The notes beneath the pieces were generated by a model, which worked only from the letters and a program-made list of their open reading frames with translations, had not been told where the DNA came from and did no database searches. Positions 55,612-64,000 of a DNA stretch of 64,000 nucleotides are shown here, piece by piece. The stretch is from Acinetobacter rudis (GTDB taxonomy: Bacteria > Pseudomonadota > Gammaproteobacteria > Pseudomonadales > Moraxellaceae). Numbering within the stretch: the stretch's first letter is position 1; the number at the start of each line of letters is the position of its first letter. The translations under genes were made by a program, and so were the position numbers. The DNA lies in assembly GCF_031157835.1 (NCBI RefSeq), contig NZ_JAVIDR010000007.1:1-64000 (forward strand). Direction: 5' to 3'.

Positions 55612-56294
55612 TATTTTAGCTCATGTCCTTTTAGATCTAATAAACGCTGTTTAGCATCACTTAAAAACTCAGCTTTATTCCAATCAGGGTTTCGCTGTAA
55701 TGGCTCGCCAAAAATAACTGTAGACAGTAATGGCAATGGCATTAGCACCCCTTTAGGCATTACTCGTTTTAAATTGGAAATCCATACAGGAACAAACTCA
55801 ACATCTGGATACTGTTGACTTAAATGATATAAGCCACTTTTAAAATCTAATAACTCAGTATCATCACTTAAATTACGAGTACCCTCTGGGAAAAAAATAA
55901 TCGAATCCCCTTGATCTAATGCCTCTTTAATCGCTATTAATGGATCGGAAGCACCAGCAGCATTACGTGCAATTGTAATCCCAGAAAAAGTATCTTGAAT
56001 TAGAAAACGTCGAAAACCATCTTTTAGCCAATAATCTGAGGCAGCCACAGGACGAGTTTTTTGGCGAATATCTTTAGGCAAAGAAGACCACAATAAAATA
56101 AAATCAATGTGACTATTATGATTAGCAAAATAAATCCGTTGTTTTGCTTCAGGCTGACAACCTACCCACAAACTACGGGCCCCTGTTAGCGAGCGTGCTC
56201 CGCGTCGCACACAAAAAGAAAGAAACCGTGCAAATTGCTTAGAGATAATATGATCAGTCGGGCTGGTGGAAGGTGATGGTGGTGAATTATTCAT
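55611..56294 (-). CDS. PlsC-type lysophospholipid acyltransferase
   Basis: 227 residues. Acyltransferase motif I HX4D appears as FANHNSHIDFILLW and motif III as FFPEGTRN. Adds an acyl chain to a lysophosphatidate-like acceptor, providing phosphatidate for the CdsA-like enzyme encoded immediately after it. Divergent from the small membrane gene and the CDP-alcohol phosphotransferase. Confidence 0.88.
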   Translation of the reverse strand: MNNSPPSPSTSPTDHIISKQFARFLSFCVRRGARSLTGARSLWVGCQPEAKQRIYFANHNSHIDFILLWSSLPKDIRQKTRPVAASDYWLKDGFRRFLIQDTFSGITIARNAAGASDPLIAIKEALDQGDSIIFFPEGTRNLSDDTELLDFKSGLYHLSQQYPDVEFVPVWISNLKRVMPKGVLMPLPLLSTVIFGEPLQRNPDWNKAEFLSDAKQRLLDLKGHELK

Positions 56295-56416
56295 TGCTAC
56301 AACCCAATTCCCTATTTTTCAAATTCACTGTTATAAATACAACAGTATTGTCGATTGATATATAGGGAAATATCCCATAATATTCAGATATTTTACACAT
56401 ATAATTTTTTTTGCCT

Positions 56417-56815
56417 ATGAAACAGACAATTAAAAATACGCAACGTTATAATTTTCTGTCTGCTTTTTTTGCCTTAGCCCTCTGGGGCTCGTGGTCTTTT
56501 TATGTTAATAATCAACAGGCTGGTATAGAAGCTGGGTTCATTTCTGGTATAGCACAAGGCGTCTGTAGTTTCTTAATTACACTCTTTATGACCTTTCTAA
56601 TTGAAAAACAATTTAACTGGTATAAAAGCAACTTTGCAAAATTTATTCTTCCTCCAATTATCACAGTCGTGTTTACAGGTTCTTGTTTAATTACCGTGCA
56701 TTCATTAATTCATACACCTGACATAATTAAAACTGTTTCACCAGCATTAACCGTTGCACTACTCTTTGCATTCTTTACGAATATTAAGCTATATAAACAA
56801 ATGCCAACACACTAA
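56417..56815 (+). CDS. Small four-helix membrane protein, unknown
   Basis: 132 residues from ATG 56417 (TTG 56411 is possible). About four hydrophobic segments: 12-30, 38-60, 73-92 and 100-118. No domain recognised. It lies 28 bp before the CDP-alcohol phosphotransferase gene and is probably in its operon, so may be an accessory lipid protein. Confidence 0.65.
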   Translation: MKQTIKNTQRYNFLSAFFALALWGSWSFYVNNQQAGIEAGFISGIAQGVCSFLITLFMTFLIEKQFNWYKSNFAKFILPPIITVVFTGSCLITVHSLIHTPDIIKTVSPALTVALLFAFFTNIKLYKQMPTH

Positions 56816-56842
56816 AAACCACCAGCATATGCGAAAGACATA

Positions 56843-57538
56843 ATGAAACCTAATACACCATCTGAACATCAGCAAAACCATCAAGACCCATCTCTTGAAA
56901 ATCGTCGCCCTCTCAAAGTACGTGGCGTTGGCCTTGTCTCTCGTTTTGCACGCTGGCTAAGTCAAAAATCAATTACACCTAATCACATCTCCATTAGCAG
57001 TATTTTTTTTGCAGCATTAGCTGCACTATGTTTATTCTTTGCACCTAATTTTAATGGATTGAGCCAAGTTTCATTATATCTACTTGCTGCATTATTTATT
57101 CAAGGACGTTTGCTGTGTAACTTATTTGATGGCTTAGTTGCAATTGAGGGGGGGAAATCAACTGCATCAGGAGAATTATTTAATGATATACCTGACCGCA
57201 TTTCAGATCCTTTAATCATTATTGCTGCAGGCTATTCATTAATATGTGTGAGCTTTGGAGATACTCTAGCGTGGTCAGCAGCATTACTGGCTGTACTCAC
57301 TGCATATGTTAGAACACTTGCTGTCTCTATAGGTGCACCAGCTAATTTTACAGGCCCCATGGCAAAACAACATCGTATGGCGCTACTTACTTTAGCTTGC
57401 GTACTCTGTGCCATAGAACAATACTTTTGGTCACATGATTATGTCATGCTCGTTGCGTTGATTATACTCAATATAGGCTGTGCAATAACCGTTTGGCGCC
57501 GTGCTTATATTGCATACTGTTACTTAGAAAAAAAATAA
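56843..57538 (+). CDS. CDP-alcohol phosphotransferase with variant motif (YnbA-like)
   Basis: 231 residues, about six helices after a polar N-terminus. The family motif is DGx2ARx8Gx3Dx3D; here it reads DGLVAIEGGKS-type: DGx2AI, eight residues, G, x3, Asn, x3, Asp, within LFDGLVAIEGGK and ELFNDIPDRISD. Arg is Ile and the third Asp is Asn, though an Asp follows directly. This looks like a distinct subgroup with a PDRISD ending rather than a decayed enzyme. It transfers a headgroup to CDP-diacylglycerol; which headgroup is unknown. Confidence 0.82.
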   Translation: MKPNTPSEHQQNHQDPSLENRRPLKVRGVGLVSRFARWLSQKSITPNHISISSIFFAALAALCLFFAPNFNGLSQVSLYLLAALFIQGRLLCNLFDGLVAIEGGKSTASGELFNDIPDRISDPLIIIAAGYSLICVSFGDTLAWSAALLAVLTAYVRTLAVSIGAPANFTGPMAKQHRMALLTLACVLCAIEQYFWSHDYVMLVALIILNIGCAITVWRRAYIAYCYLEKK

Positions 57539-57579
57539 ATACCCTTTAGCGCAAATAATAACGCCGTTAAGCCAGTTAA

Positions 57580-57608
57580 AATATTGCATCTTGCTAAGAT
57601 GCAATATT
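57580..57608 (+). terminator. Hairpin after the CDP-alcohol phosphotransferase gene
   Basis: Perfect 13-bp stem AATATTGCATCTT/AAGATGCAATATT with a GCT loop; weak T tract. Confidence 0.6.
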
Positions 57609-57728
57609 ATTGTCTAACAAAATACTTCACCTATTGACGTCATAATGTCCCCTATTGCTTAGTTACCGCAATTATTTTTTTTTAAACTGGATCAAAGCTC
57701 TTTATTTACATCTAACAACAATAAGGAC

Positions 57729-58679
57729 ATGATCTTGAATATACTCTCGATATTTAAAAGACGTAGAACCGGCCCTTCTACGCGCTATGACATCAAACCT
57801 CGCAAAGTAAAATTTGAATGGCAACAAACACCTTTAGACTGGGTTCCTCATCAGCCTTTTGTCAGTTATTTTATTAATGAAATAAATATGATTTTACCTG
57901 CCGGTGAATTTTGGTTTTGCCGACTTTATAACAAGGTATTGCCACAAATCACCGATGAAAAGCTCAAAGCTGATGTACAAGCCTTTATTCGTCAAGAAGC
58001 AATGCATGCCAAAGCGCATAGCTCTGCCAATACAGAATATCTAACTGAACGCCACATTGATATTCAGCGCAATATTGATTTAATGAACACACTCTTCACA
58101 AAAATACTCGCAGATCGTCCCTTTGGCATGAAACTAAGCCCACGGGTTGAGCAACGATGGGATCTATTTAGACTGGGTATCATTGCAACCATCGAACATA
58201 TGACCTGTGTGCTCGGAAAATATGCGCTTTATAATCAACATTGGGAAGAACTAGGTGCAGATCCCAATATGCTCGACCTTATTAAATGGCATGGTGCTGA
58301 AGAGGTAGAACACCGTAGTGTATCTTTCGATTTATATCGTCATCTTGGTGGAGGCTATATTTCACGTTACTATCAAAGTATTATCGTGATTGCTTTAGTT
58401 TTAGGCATTTGGGTTGATGGTGCTGCGCACATTCTAAAACAAGATCCACGTTTCGAAGCACATCGCCCAGCAATATATAAACCATGGATTTGGTTAGAAT
58501 GGCATCGTATTGCCCAAATTAACCATCAACTATTACCCCATCCGCTCTGGCTTGTATCTCAACAATTGGGCTATCTCATGCCTTGGTACAACCCTGCTTA
58601 TGAAGCTAAAACAGAAGATGCTTTGGCCTACTTAGCAAGTTCTCCTGCTGCAAAAAGAGCACTGCCTAAAGTTGCTTAA
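57729..58679 (+). CDS. PF10118-type metal-dependent hydrolase
   Basis: 316 residues, start behind AAGGAC. Ferritin-like metal ligands are visible: FIRQEAMHAKAHS (Glu and His), ATIEHMTCVLGKY (Glu, His) and WHGAEEVEHRSVSFD (two Glu, His). A hydrophobic helix near 215-235 suggests membrane association. The family is annotated as metal-dependent hydrolase but its diiron-like site could serve oxidation; function unproven. Neighbouring lipid genes point to a lipid substrate. Confidence 0.75.
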   Translation: MILNILSIFKRRRTGPSTRYDIKPRKVKFEWQQTPLDWVPHQPFVSYFINEINMILPAGEFWFCRLYNKVLPQITDEKLKADVQAFIRQEAMHAKAHSSANTEYLTERHIDIQRNIDLMNTLFTKILADRPFGMKLSPRVEQRWDLFRLGIIATIEHMTCVLGKYALYNQHWEELGADPNMLDLIKWHGAEEVEHRSVSFDLYRHLGGGYISRYYQSIIVIALVLGIWVDGAAHILKQDPRFEAHRPAIYKPWIWLEWHRIAQINHQLLPHPLWLVSQQLGYLMPWYNPAYEAKTEDALAYLASSPAAKRALPKVA

Positions 58680-58702
58680 TTGACATTAAATTAAACACCA
58701 CT

Positions 58703-58740
58703 ATAGATCACAGTACATTGTACTGTGGTCTATTACTTTT
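58703..58740. terminator. Convergent terminator between PF10118 gene and tesB
   Basis: 14-bp stem with one G-U (58703-58716 with 58720-58733), ATT loop and a T-rich tail on the plus strand. Confidence 0.75.
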
Positions 58741-58744
58741 TATA

Positions 58745-59620
58745 TTATGGCGCATTAATTTCACGTATGCGCATAAGCCCTTCTTGTGTTGTACTACAAA
58801 CCAACTCGCCATTTTGCCACATACGGCCAAAGTTCAAACCACGAGAACTCGCACTCACCGTTGCCTCCATGTCATATAACATCCACTCATCAGCTCGTAA
58901 TGGTTTATGAAAATAAATAGCATGATCAATGCTGGCACATTGCAGACTTGCAGAAAAATAACTTAAACCATGTGGGCGAATTGCAGTACCCATTAAAGTG
59001 TAATCCGAATAAAAGGCCACAATCGCTTGATGCAAACTCACATCATCTGCAAACTCTTGTGGAATAGACTTATAGGTACGTAAGTAATGTGCGGTAAGTG
59101 GGGCTTCTGGCTGCGGTTGAAAAGGGTTAGCAACATTAATCGGACGAATTTCGACTTGGCGTGGACGCATAAAAGCAGGTCTTAAATTTTCAGGTACAAG
59201 ATCAATAACCTTTGATTTTAGATCTTGCTCAGACACCAATTGCTCTGGATGTGGATACAATGGAGCATCAACCTGATATTCAAGTCCAGCCTCAGGATGT
59301 GCAAAAGAGATCATCGCAGAAAAGATAATACGCCCATGTTGAATTGCATGGACCTGTCTACTTAGAAAACTTTTTCCATCACGTAATTTTTCAACTTCAT
59401 AAATGATCGGAGCATGAATATCTCCGCCGAACAAAAAATAAGCATGCATAGAATGTGCGGGACGATCAGTCGTATATGAGGCTGCTCGCAAAGCCTGACC
59501 CAGTACTTGTCCACCAAAAACACGTTTACCTACCAAATTTCGACTTTGTCCTCGAAAGATATGTTCTTCCAGTTTCTCAAGGGTTAATAATTCAATCAAT
59601 TCTTGGGTTAGATCACTCAT
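58745..59620 (-). CDS. tesB: Acyl-CoA thioesterase II
   Basis: 291 residues from ATG 59620; TTG 59650 is an alternative. Double hot-dog fold with FRGQSRNLVGKRVFGGQVLGQ, the active-site Asp in FYSDYTLMGT, ASIDHAIYFHK, and Gln in CSTTQEGLMR. Hydrolyses medium to long acyl-CoAs in the cytoplasm. Confidence 0.93.
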   Translation of the reverse strand: MSDLTQELIELLTLEKLEEHIFRGQSRNLVGKRVFGGQVLGQALRAASYTTDRPAHSMHAYFLFGGDIHAPIIYEVEKLRDGKSFLSRQVHAIQHGRIIFSAMISFAHPEAGLEYQVDAPLYPHPEQLVSEQDLKSKVIDLVPENLRPAFMRPRQVEIRPINVANPFQPQPEAPLTAHYLRTYKSIPQEFADDVSLHQAIVAFYSDYTLMGTAIRPHGLSYFSASLQCASIDHAIYFHKPLRADEWMLYDMEATVSASSRGLNFGRMWQNGELVCSTTQEGLMRIREINAP

Positions 59621-59650
59621 CTTCGTTTGATGTCCTTTTAACTCAGTCAA

Positions 59651-59981
59651 TTGAGCTATATATTACATGCCATTATTGACAACTGCGTATGTCTCATTGT
59701 GCCAGATATCATACACAATGACATTTCACCGTATTAATGAACAGCTTTTTTCAGGGATGTGAAACAGATCAACAACGCCTATTTGACGAAATCTGCTCTT
59801 GACTTACTATATTGTCATAATCGTTATTTGATATAATCTTGCAAGTTTTATTTCTTACCACGCAGATTCAACGTTTTTAAAATGACCGACTAGATTTTAC
59901 ACACTGGTTAAGGTTTAAATTTTAGTAAAAATAATTGCTTAATAATCAATGAAATCGTTGCATCATTCGCTAGGAGCCTAT
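59651..59981. other. 331-bp divergent spacer between tesB and plsB
   Basis: Holds the promoters of both genes, none clear. An inverted repeat TCATTGTG/CACAATGA (59694-59701, 59714-59721; 12-bp spacer) extends on both sides with an ATGTC/GACAT pair, and could bind a dimeric regulator. Confidence 0.35.
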
Positions 59982-62552
59982 ATGTCCAAGAGTAGTTTTG
60001 GTCAAATTTATCGCCGTCTTTCCAGTAAACTCCTCGATCTAGTCGTGACACCACACGTACTTGGCGAAGTTCCTAGTGAAACATCAACTGCTTCTACTGA
60101 ACAAAATACGACTGAAAAAGTTGTTTGCTATGTATTACAAAATCATTCACGTAGCAATGCGCTAATTGTTGATAGTGAAACCCGTCGGTTAAAGCTCCAA
60201 GCAGCACTTGATCCTTTTCAACTTTCAGGACACCAAGAAAAAACTGCTTTACTGTTTTTACAACATCAAGATGAAACGAATCTCGTTAATCCGCCCCCTT
60301 ATGCTTATCCACCACGATTATTACGTTTAATCGAGTTCCTACAAAAACATCCAACATGTGATGTTGAACTTGTGCCAGTCACCGTATTATGGGGACGCTC
60401 ACCAGATAAAGAAGATTCTCTATTTAAATTATTATTTACTGACACCTGGGCAACGCCAAGCAAAGTTAAGCAGCTGATGAACATTAGTTTGCATGGGCGT
60501 CAGTCTTATTTAGAATTCCACCCTGCCCAGTCTTTACAAGCTTTAATTGCTGAAGCAACAACTAAACATCCTAACCTTTCACCTGCCACTTGTATTACCA
60601 GTCAATTAAATAGTTACTTAGATCGTCAACGTGAAGTCGTACTTGGTCCTGACTTATCAGATCGTCGTAATGTCATGCATTCATTGATTAAATCAGAAGA
60701 AGTGCAAGATGCTATTCGTAAGGAAAGTGTACGTTCTAAAATCAGTTTAGTTGAGGCAGAACGCCGTGCGATAGGTTTTGTTAATGAAATTGCATCTGAC
60801 TATTCTTACTCAGCTGTACGTTTTGCTGAAATGGCATTAACTCGTCTTTGGACTCAGTTATACGATGGTGTTGAAGTTCATAACTTTAGTATGGTTCGTG
60901 AACTTGCTAAAGACTATCAAATTGTCTACACCCCATGTCACCGTAGCCATATTGATTATTTATTATTGTCATATGTAATCTTCAGACGCGGCATGATGGT
61001 GCCTTATATCGCAGCAGGTGATAACTTAAACCTACCATTTGTAGGTCAATTACTCCGTGGCGGTGGTGCATTCTTTATTCGTCGTTCATTTAGAGGCAAT
61101 GCGCTTTATACAGCGGTATTTAAAGAATATTTATATAGTATTTTGTCGCGCAATACGCCACTTGAATACTTTATAGAAGGTGGCCGCTCACGCACAGGCC
61201 GTCTATTACCGCCTAAAACAGGTATGCTCGCAATGACAATTCATAGTCACTTGCGTAATGGTAATAAATCAAAACCTATTGTATTTGTACCCACTTATAT
61301 TGGTTATGAACGTCTGATGGAAGGTTCGACTTATGTTGGTGAAATGCAAGGTAAACCTAAAGAAGCTGAATCTATCTTTGGTTTAGTTAAAGCACTACGT
61401 AAAATTGAACGTATCTTTGGTAAAGTTCATGTCAATTTTGGCGAGCCTGTTTTTTTAAATGATTTACTCAAACAGCATCATGCTGAAAACTTTCGTATTG
61501 AACACAATGATGATCCTATTCCACCAGAGATCTCCAATGTCGTAAACAGCTCAGCGATTGCCATTTTAGAAAATATCAACCGCGCAGCAGTGATTAATCC
61601 TGTTTCATTGCTATCACTGATTTTATTAGGTACACCAAAGCATACTTTAGATGAAGAAATCTGTATCAAACAACTCGATACTTATCGTAATTTATTACAT
61701 GCATTACCTTATGATACCCGTATGCAAGTCACGCCATTATCAGGCAAAGAAATCATTCGTTACGGGTTAAAACTTAAATTAATCAAACGAGTGCCGCATG
61801 TTTTAGGTGATATTATTGCAATTGAAGATGGTCAAGCAGTATTGCTCACCTATTTCCGCAACAATATTTTGCATGCCTTTATCTTGCCTTCACTTATTGC
61901 GGCGTTGGTTGAGCATAATGGTAAAATTTCAACCAAAGATCTCATTAATGTTATTTGTACACTTTACCCATTCCTAAAAGCAGAGCTTTTCCTAAAATGG
62001 CAAGATGAGGAGCTGGCAGAACGCATTAACCAATATGTTAGCGCTTTAGCCAATGCTAAACTTATTGATATTGATGCAGATGGTTTACTCAATAGTCCTG
62101 TACGTAACACAGAAGATCATAATCAGCTTGCTGTTTTGGCCGCACCTGTTATTCATAGTTTAGAACGCTATTGCATGATGCTTGCGCTCATTACTCAGCG
62201 TGGGCCTGGTAATATTTCTACACGTCAAGTTGAAGAACTAAGTCATTTGTTGGGGCAACGTTTATCCGTTCTACATGAGTTCAACTCACCTGAATTTTTT
62301 GATAAAGCACTCTTCCAAAGCTTTATGAAAGTTTTAACACAACGCGGCTATATCAGTACTAATGAAGATGGTGGTTTAGTCTTTGACGAAGAGTTCCGTA
62401 ATATTGCTAAGTATGCAAACCTAGTCTTGGATGATGCAACTTTACAAATGCTACAACACATTACTTCGTTTACAGATGAAGAGCTAAAAGAAGCACTAGA
62501 TGCACTTGCTGCACAAAATGCGAAAAAACGTTTAAAACGCAAGAAAAAGTAA
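59982..62552 (+). CDS. plsB: Glycerol-3-phosphate acyltransferase PlsB
   Basis: 856 residues from ATG 59982 (AGGAG 5 nt upstream), preferred to ATG 59949. First committed step of phospholipid synthesis at the inner membrane. Acyltransferase block: motif I HRSHIDYLLLSY near 320, motif II GGAFFIRRSFRGN, motif III FIEGGRSRTGR, motif IV IVFVPTYIGYERL. Length and layout match E. coli PlsB. A clear terminator follows. Confidence 0.96.
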   Translation: MSKSSFGQIYRRLSSKLLDLVVTPHVLGEVPSETSTASTEQNTTEKVVCYVLQNHSRSNALIVDSETRRLKLQAALDPFQLSGHQEKTALLFLQHQDETNLVNPPPYAYPPRLLRLIEFLQKHPTCDVELVPVTVLWGRSPDKEDSLFKLLFTDTWATPSKVKQLMNISLHGRQSYLEFHPAQSLQALIAEATTKHPNLSPATCITSQLNSYLDRQREVVLGPDLSDRRNVMHSLIKSEEVQDAIRKESVRSKISLVEAERRAIGFVNEIASDYSYSAVRFAEMALTRLWTQLYDGVEVHNFSMVRELAKDYQIVYTPCHRSHIDYLLLSYVIFRRGMMVPYIAAGDNLNLPFVGQLLRGGGAFFIRRSFRGNALYTAVFKEYLYSILSRNTPLEYFIEGGRSRTGRLLPPKTGMLAMTIHSHLRNGNKSKPIVFVPTYIGYERLMEGSTYVGEMQGKPKEAESIFGLVKALRKIERIFGKVHVNFGEPVFLNDLLKQHHAENFRIEHNDDPIPPEISNVVNSSAIAILENINRAAVINPVSLLSLILLGTPKHTLDEEICIKQLDTYRNLLHALPYDTRMQVTPLSGKEIIRYGLKLKLIKRVPHVLGDIIAIEDGQAVLLTYFRNNILHAFILPSLIAALVEHNGKISTKDLINVICTLYPFLKAELFLKWQDEELAERINQYVSALANAKLIDIDADGLLNSPVRNTEDHNQLAVLAAPVIHSLERYCMMLALITQRGPGNISTRQVEELSHLLGQRLSVLHEFNSPEFFDKALFQSFMKVLTQRGYISTNEDGGLVFDEEFRNIAKYANLVLDDATLQMLQHITSFTDEELKEALDALAAQNAKKRLKRKKK

Positions 62553-62556
62553 ATTC

Positions 62557-62590
62557 AAAAACGCCTTATTCATTTGAATAAGGCGTTTTT
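62557..62590 (+). terminator. plsB terminator
   Basis: 16-bp stem (62557-62572 with 62575-62590) ending in a run of T, 4 bp after the stop; usable on both strands. Confidence 0.9.
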
Positions 62591-62597
62591 CATAGGG

Positions 62598-63176
62598 CTA
62601 TTCTTTTGGTAGTTTTTCAGCCATAAAATGCGCGAAGCTATCTATGTCTGAAAGCTCATTATTTTCATTCGCCGCACCAGATAAATCTCGTACAATTTTC
62701 CCTAGACTGCCTTTATTCCCCATCGAAATCTGTTCACCAACCACTAATTTTGCCAGTTCAGCATTTCCTGATTGTAAGGTTGAGCTATACTGTAAAGTAC
62801 TGTGTGCATACTTTCCAACAACTTTAGAGCTTATGAACTTAAGTCCTTCACCAGCAAATACTCGGGTCTGTTTGATATCAAAATCAACATAAATTGGCTG
62901 CTTGGTTTGTGCTGTTGCAAGCATATTTCTTTGTTTTAATTCATCATTAAGTTTTTCAATATAACGCGCTTTAATTTGATCTTGATTTAAAAAGCTTGGA
63001 GCATCAATCTTACTGTTCAATGTGACGTTCACAGCACGAATAACATACTGTTTGGGCTGTATATTCTCAACAGTATTGCTACTCACATAAGGTTTATAAA
63101 ACTGTTCGGGCTTTGCTTGAGCCAATGTTGTACATAGCAATAAACTTAGAGACAGAATGAATTGTTGATTTCTCAT
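62598..63176 (-). CDS. Periplasmic protein of unknown function
   Basis: 192 residues with a signal peptide (MRNQQFILSLSLLLCTTLAQA, cleavage about 21/22). The mature protein is mixed alpha/beta with IRAVNVTLNSKIDAPSFLNQ, YVDFDIKQTRVFAGEG and a final helix. No domain recognised. Convergent with plsB. Confidence 0.6.
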   Translation of the reverse strand: MRNQQFILSLSLLLCTTLAQAKPEQFYKPYVSSNTVENIQPKQYVIRAVNVTLNSKIDAPSFLNQDQIKARYIEKLNDELKQRNMLATAQTKQPIYVDFDIKQTRVFAGEGLKFISSKVVGKYAHSTLQYSSTLQSGNAELAKLVVGEQISMGNKGSLGKIVRDLSGAANENNELSDIDSFAHFMAEKLPKE

Positions 63177-63343
63177 AATAGTTATTCAATTATCATATAT
63201 TAAATATTATATGGAATTATCCACACTTCCATAATTTAATCAATAATACACAATATGAAATATAATCTGTTTTTTACTTGACCAAATAATCTCAACTATT
63301 GCATGCTGCTTGGTTCTCTACACTTCTAGACTCATTGCAATAT

Positions 63344-64000
63344 ATGAAACTCAGCATTGAAACTCCGCTCATTCATAGCCCTAAATTAAGTCAACTGAAT
63401 CACTGTCAAGTTTGGCTAAAAATGGAATCTAGCCAACCAACAGGGTCCTTTAAACTGAGAAGTATTGGGCGCGCTTGTCAGACACACGCTGAACAAGGCG
63501 CCAAACACTTTATCTGCTCTTCAGGAGGAAATGCTGGTATTGCTGTAGCCTATGCTGCACGTATGCTTAATCTTAAAGCAACGATTGTTGTACCAGAAAC
63601 CACATCAAATAAAGCTCAAGATTTAATTAAACAACAAGGTGCTCATTTAATTGTACATGGCGCTTCATGGGTTGAAGCAAATAGTCTAGCCTTATCTCTT
63701 GTAGATAAAGATAGTGTTTATATTCACCCTTTTGATGACCCACTGCTGTGGGAGGGTGTTTCAGATTTAATTGATGAAGTAATACAAGCTGGCCTTAACC
63801 CAGATGCAGTTGTTTTATCTGTAGGTGGCGGTAGCTTACTCTCTGGGGTTATTCAAGGGCTTGATCGACATAATATTAATATCCCAATTTATGCAGTTGA
63901 AACTGAAGGTACGGCATCCTTAAATGCTGCAATGCAAGCAGGAAAACATATTGCTTTAGAAGAGGTCACAGGAATTGCAACAACACTTGCTGCCAAACAA
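63344..64000 (+). CDS. PLP-dependent serine/threonine dehydratase-like enzyme (partial)
   Basis: First 219 residues; the gene leaves the window in frame. Fold type II PLP enzyme: QPTGSFKLRS with the Schiff-base Lys, ICSSGGNAGIAVAYAAR binding the substrate carboxylate, and the phosphate-binding VLSVGGGSLLSGV. The GGNAG and SVGGGSLLSG pattern is that of eukaryotic-type L-serine dehydratases. Deaminates serine or threonine to pyruvate or 2-oxobutyrate. ATG 63344 has no strong ribosome site. Confidence 0.85.
   Translation, partial: MKLSIETPLIHSPKLSQLNHCQVWLKMESSQPTGSFKLRSIGRACQTHAEQGAKHFICSSGGNAGIAVAYAARMLNLKATIVVPETTSNKAQDLIKQQGAHLIVHGASWVEANSLALSLVDKDSVYIHPFDDPLLWEGVSDLIDEVIQAGLNPDAVVLSVGGGSLLSGVIQGLDRHNINIPIYAVETEGTASLNAAMQAGKHIALEEVTGIATTLAAKQ

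Overview
The window reads as a chromosomal segment of an Acinetobacter (Moraxellaceae, Gammaproteobacteria). The evidence is protein-level recall of AlmA, MetC, MsrA and PurU, an sdhE-ygfX pair, a yheV-like gene behind prlC, a lone tonB-exbB-exbD operon, and AT-rich base composition by eye. The species is not resolved.

Layout. 1-218: right end of an IS200/IS605-type element with the C-terminus of a TnpB. 236-6815: NRDE protein, lgt, two small membrane proteins that look like diverged duplicates, a CHAP-like cysteine amidase, thyA-folA, a DUF4105 membrane protein and a META lipoprotein. 6947-8601: a class D beta-lactamase unlike the usual Acinetobacter OXA groups, and msrA. 8754-10631: tonB-exbB-exbD behind a Fur-box-like promoter. 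11050-16167: two regulator/target pairs (TetR-MFS and TetR-aldehyde dehydrogenase), each with a palindrome in the divergent spacer, and purU. 16331-19924: rpmB-rpmG, a KefB/YbaL-type antiporter, a FAH-family protein and a YcxB-like protein. 20051-21409: three identical tRNA-Arg(ACG) genes and a tRNA-Ser(GCT); a direct repeat carrying tRNA and terminator brackets an unknown gene. 21674-34068: rnr, prlC, yheV-like, EamA exporter/AraC pair, rhombosortase-like protease, a candidate sRNA, sdhE-ygfX, acyl-CoA dehydrogenase, alpha/beta hydrolase and almA.

34246-47805 (minus strand): the complete S10-spc-alpha ribosomal protein region from rpsJ to rplQ, including secY, rpoA and the short genes rpmJ and rpmD. 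It has one strong promoter with a leader of about 160 nt. Large structured intercistronic gaps fall exactly where E. coli has its S10/spc and spc/alpha operon boundaries.

48044-64000: GATase, metC-like, yjgR, a flavohemoglobin that lacks its reductase C-terminus and sits behind a near-perfect NsrR operator, nsrR itself, engB, a PlsC/CdsA/CDP-alcohol phosphotransferase lipid module, a PF10118 protein, tesB, plsB, a periplasmic protein, and the start of a PLP-dependent serine/threonine dehydratase-like gene cut by the window edge.

Most of the window is conserved core genome. The most unusual items are the NsrR-controlled truncated flavohemoglobin, the second phospholipid headgroup module, the tRNA-flanked gene with looping-out potential, the class D enzyme with Phe in motif II, the CHAP-like putative effector, the orphan rhombosortase, and several strong unassigned RNA hairpins. 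No CRISPR array, prophage or clear new defence system was found.
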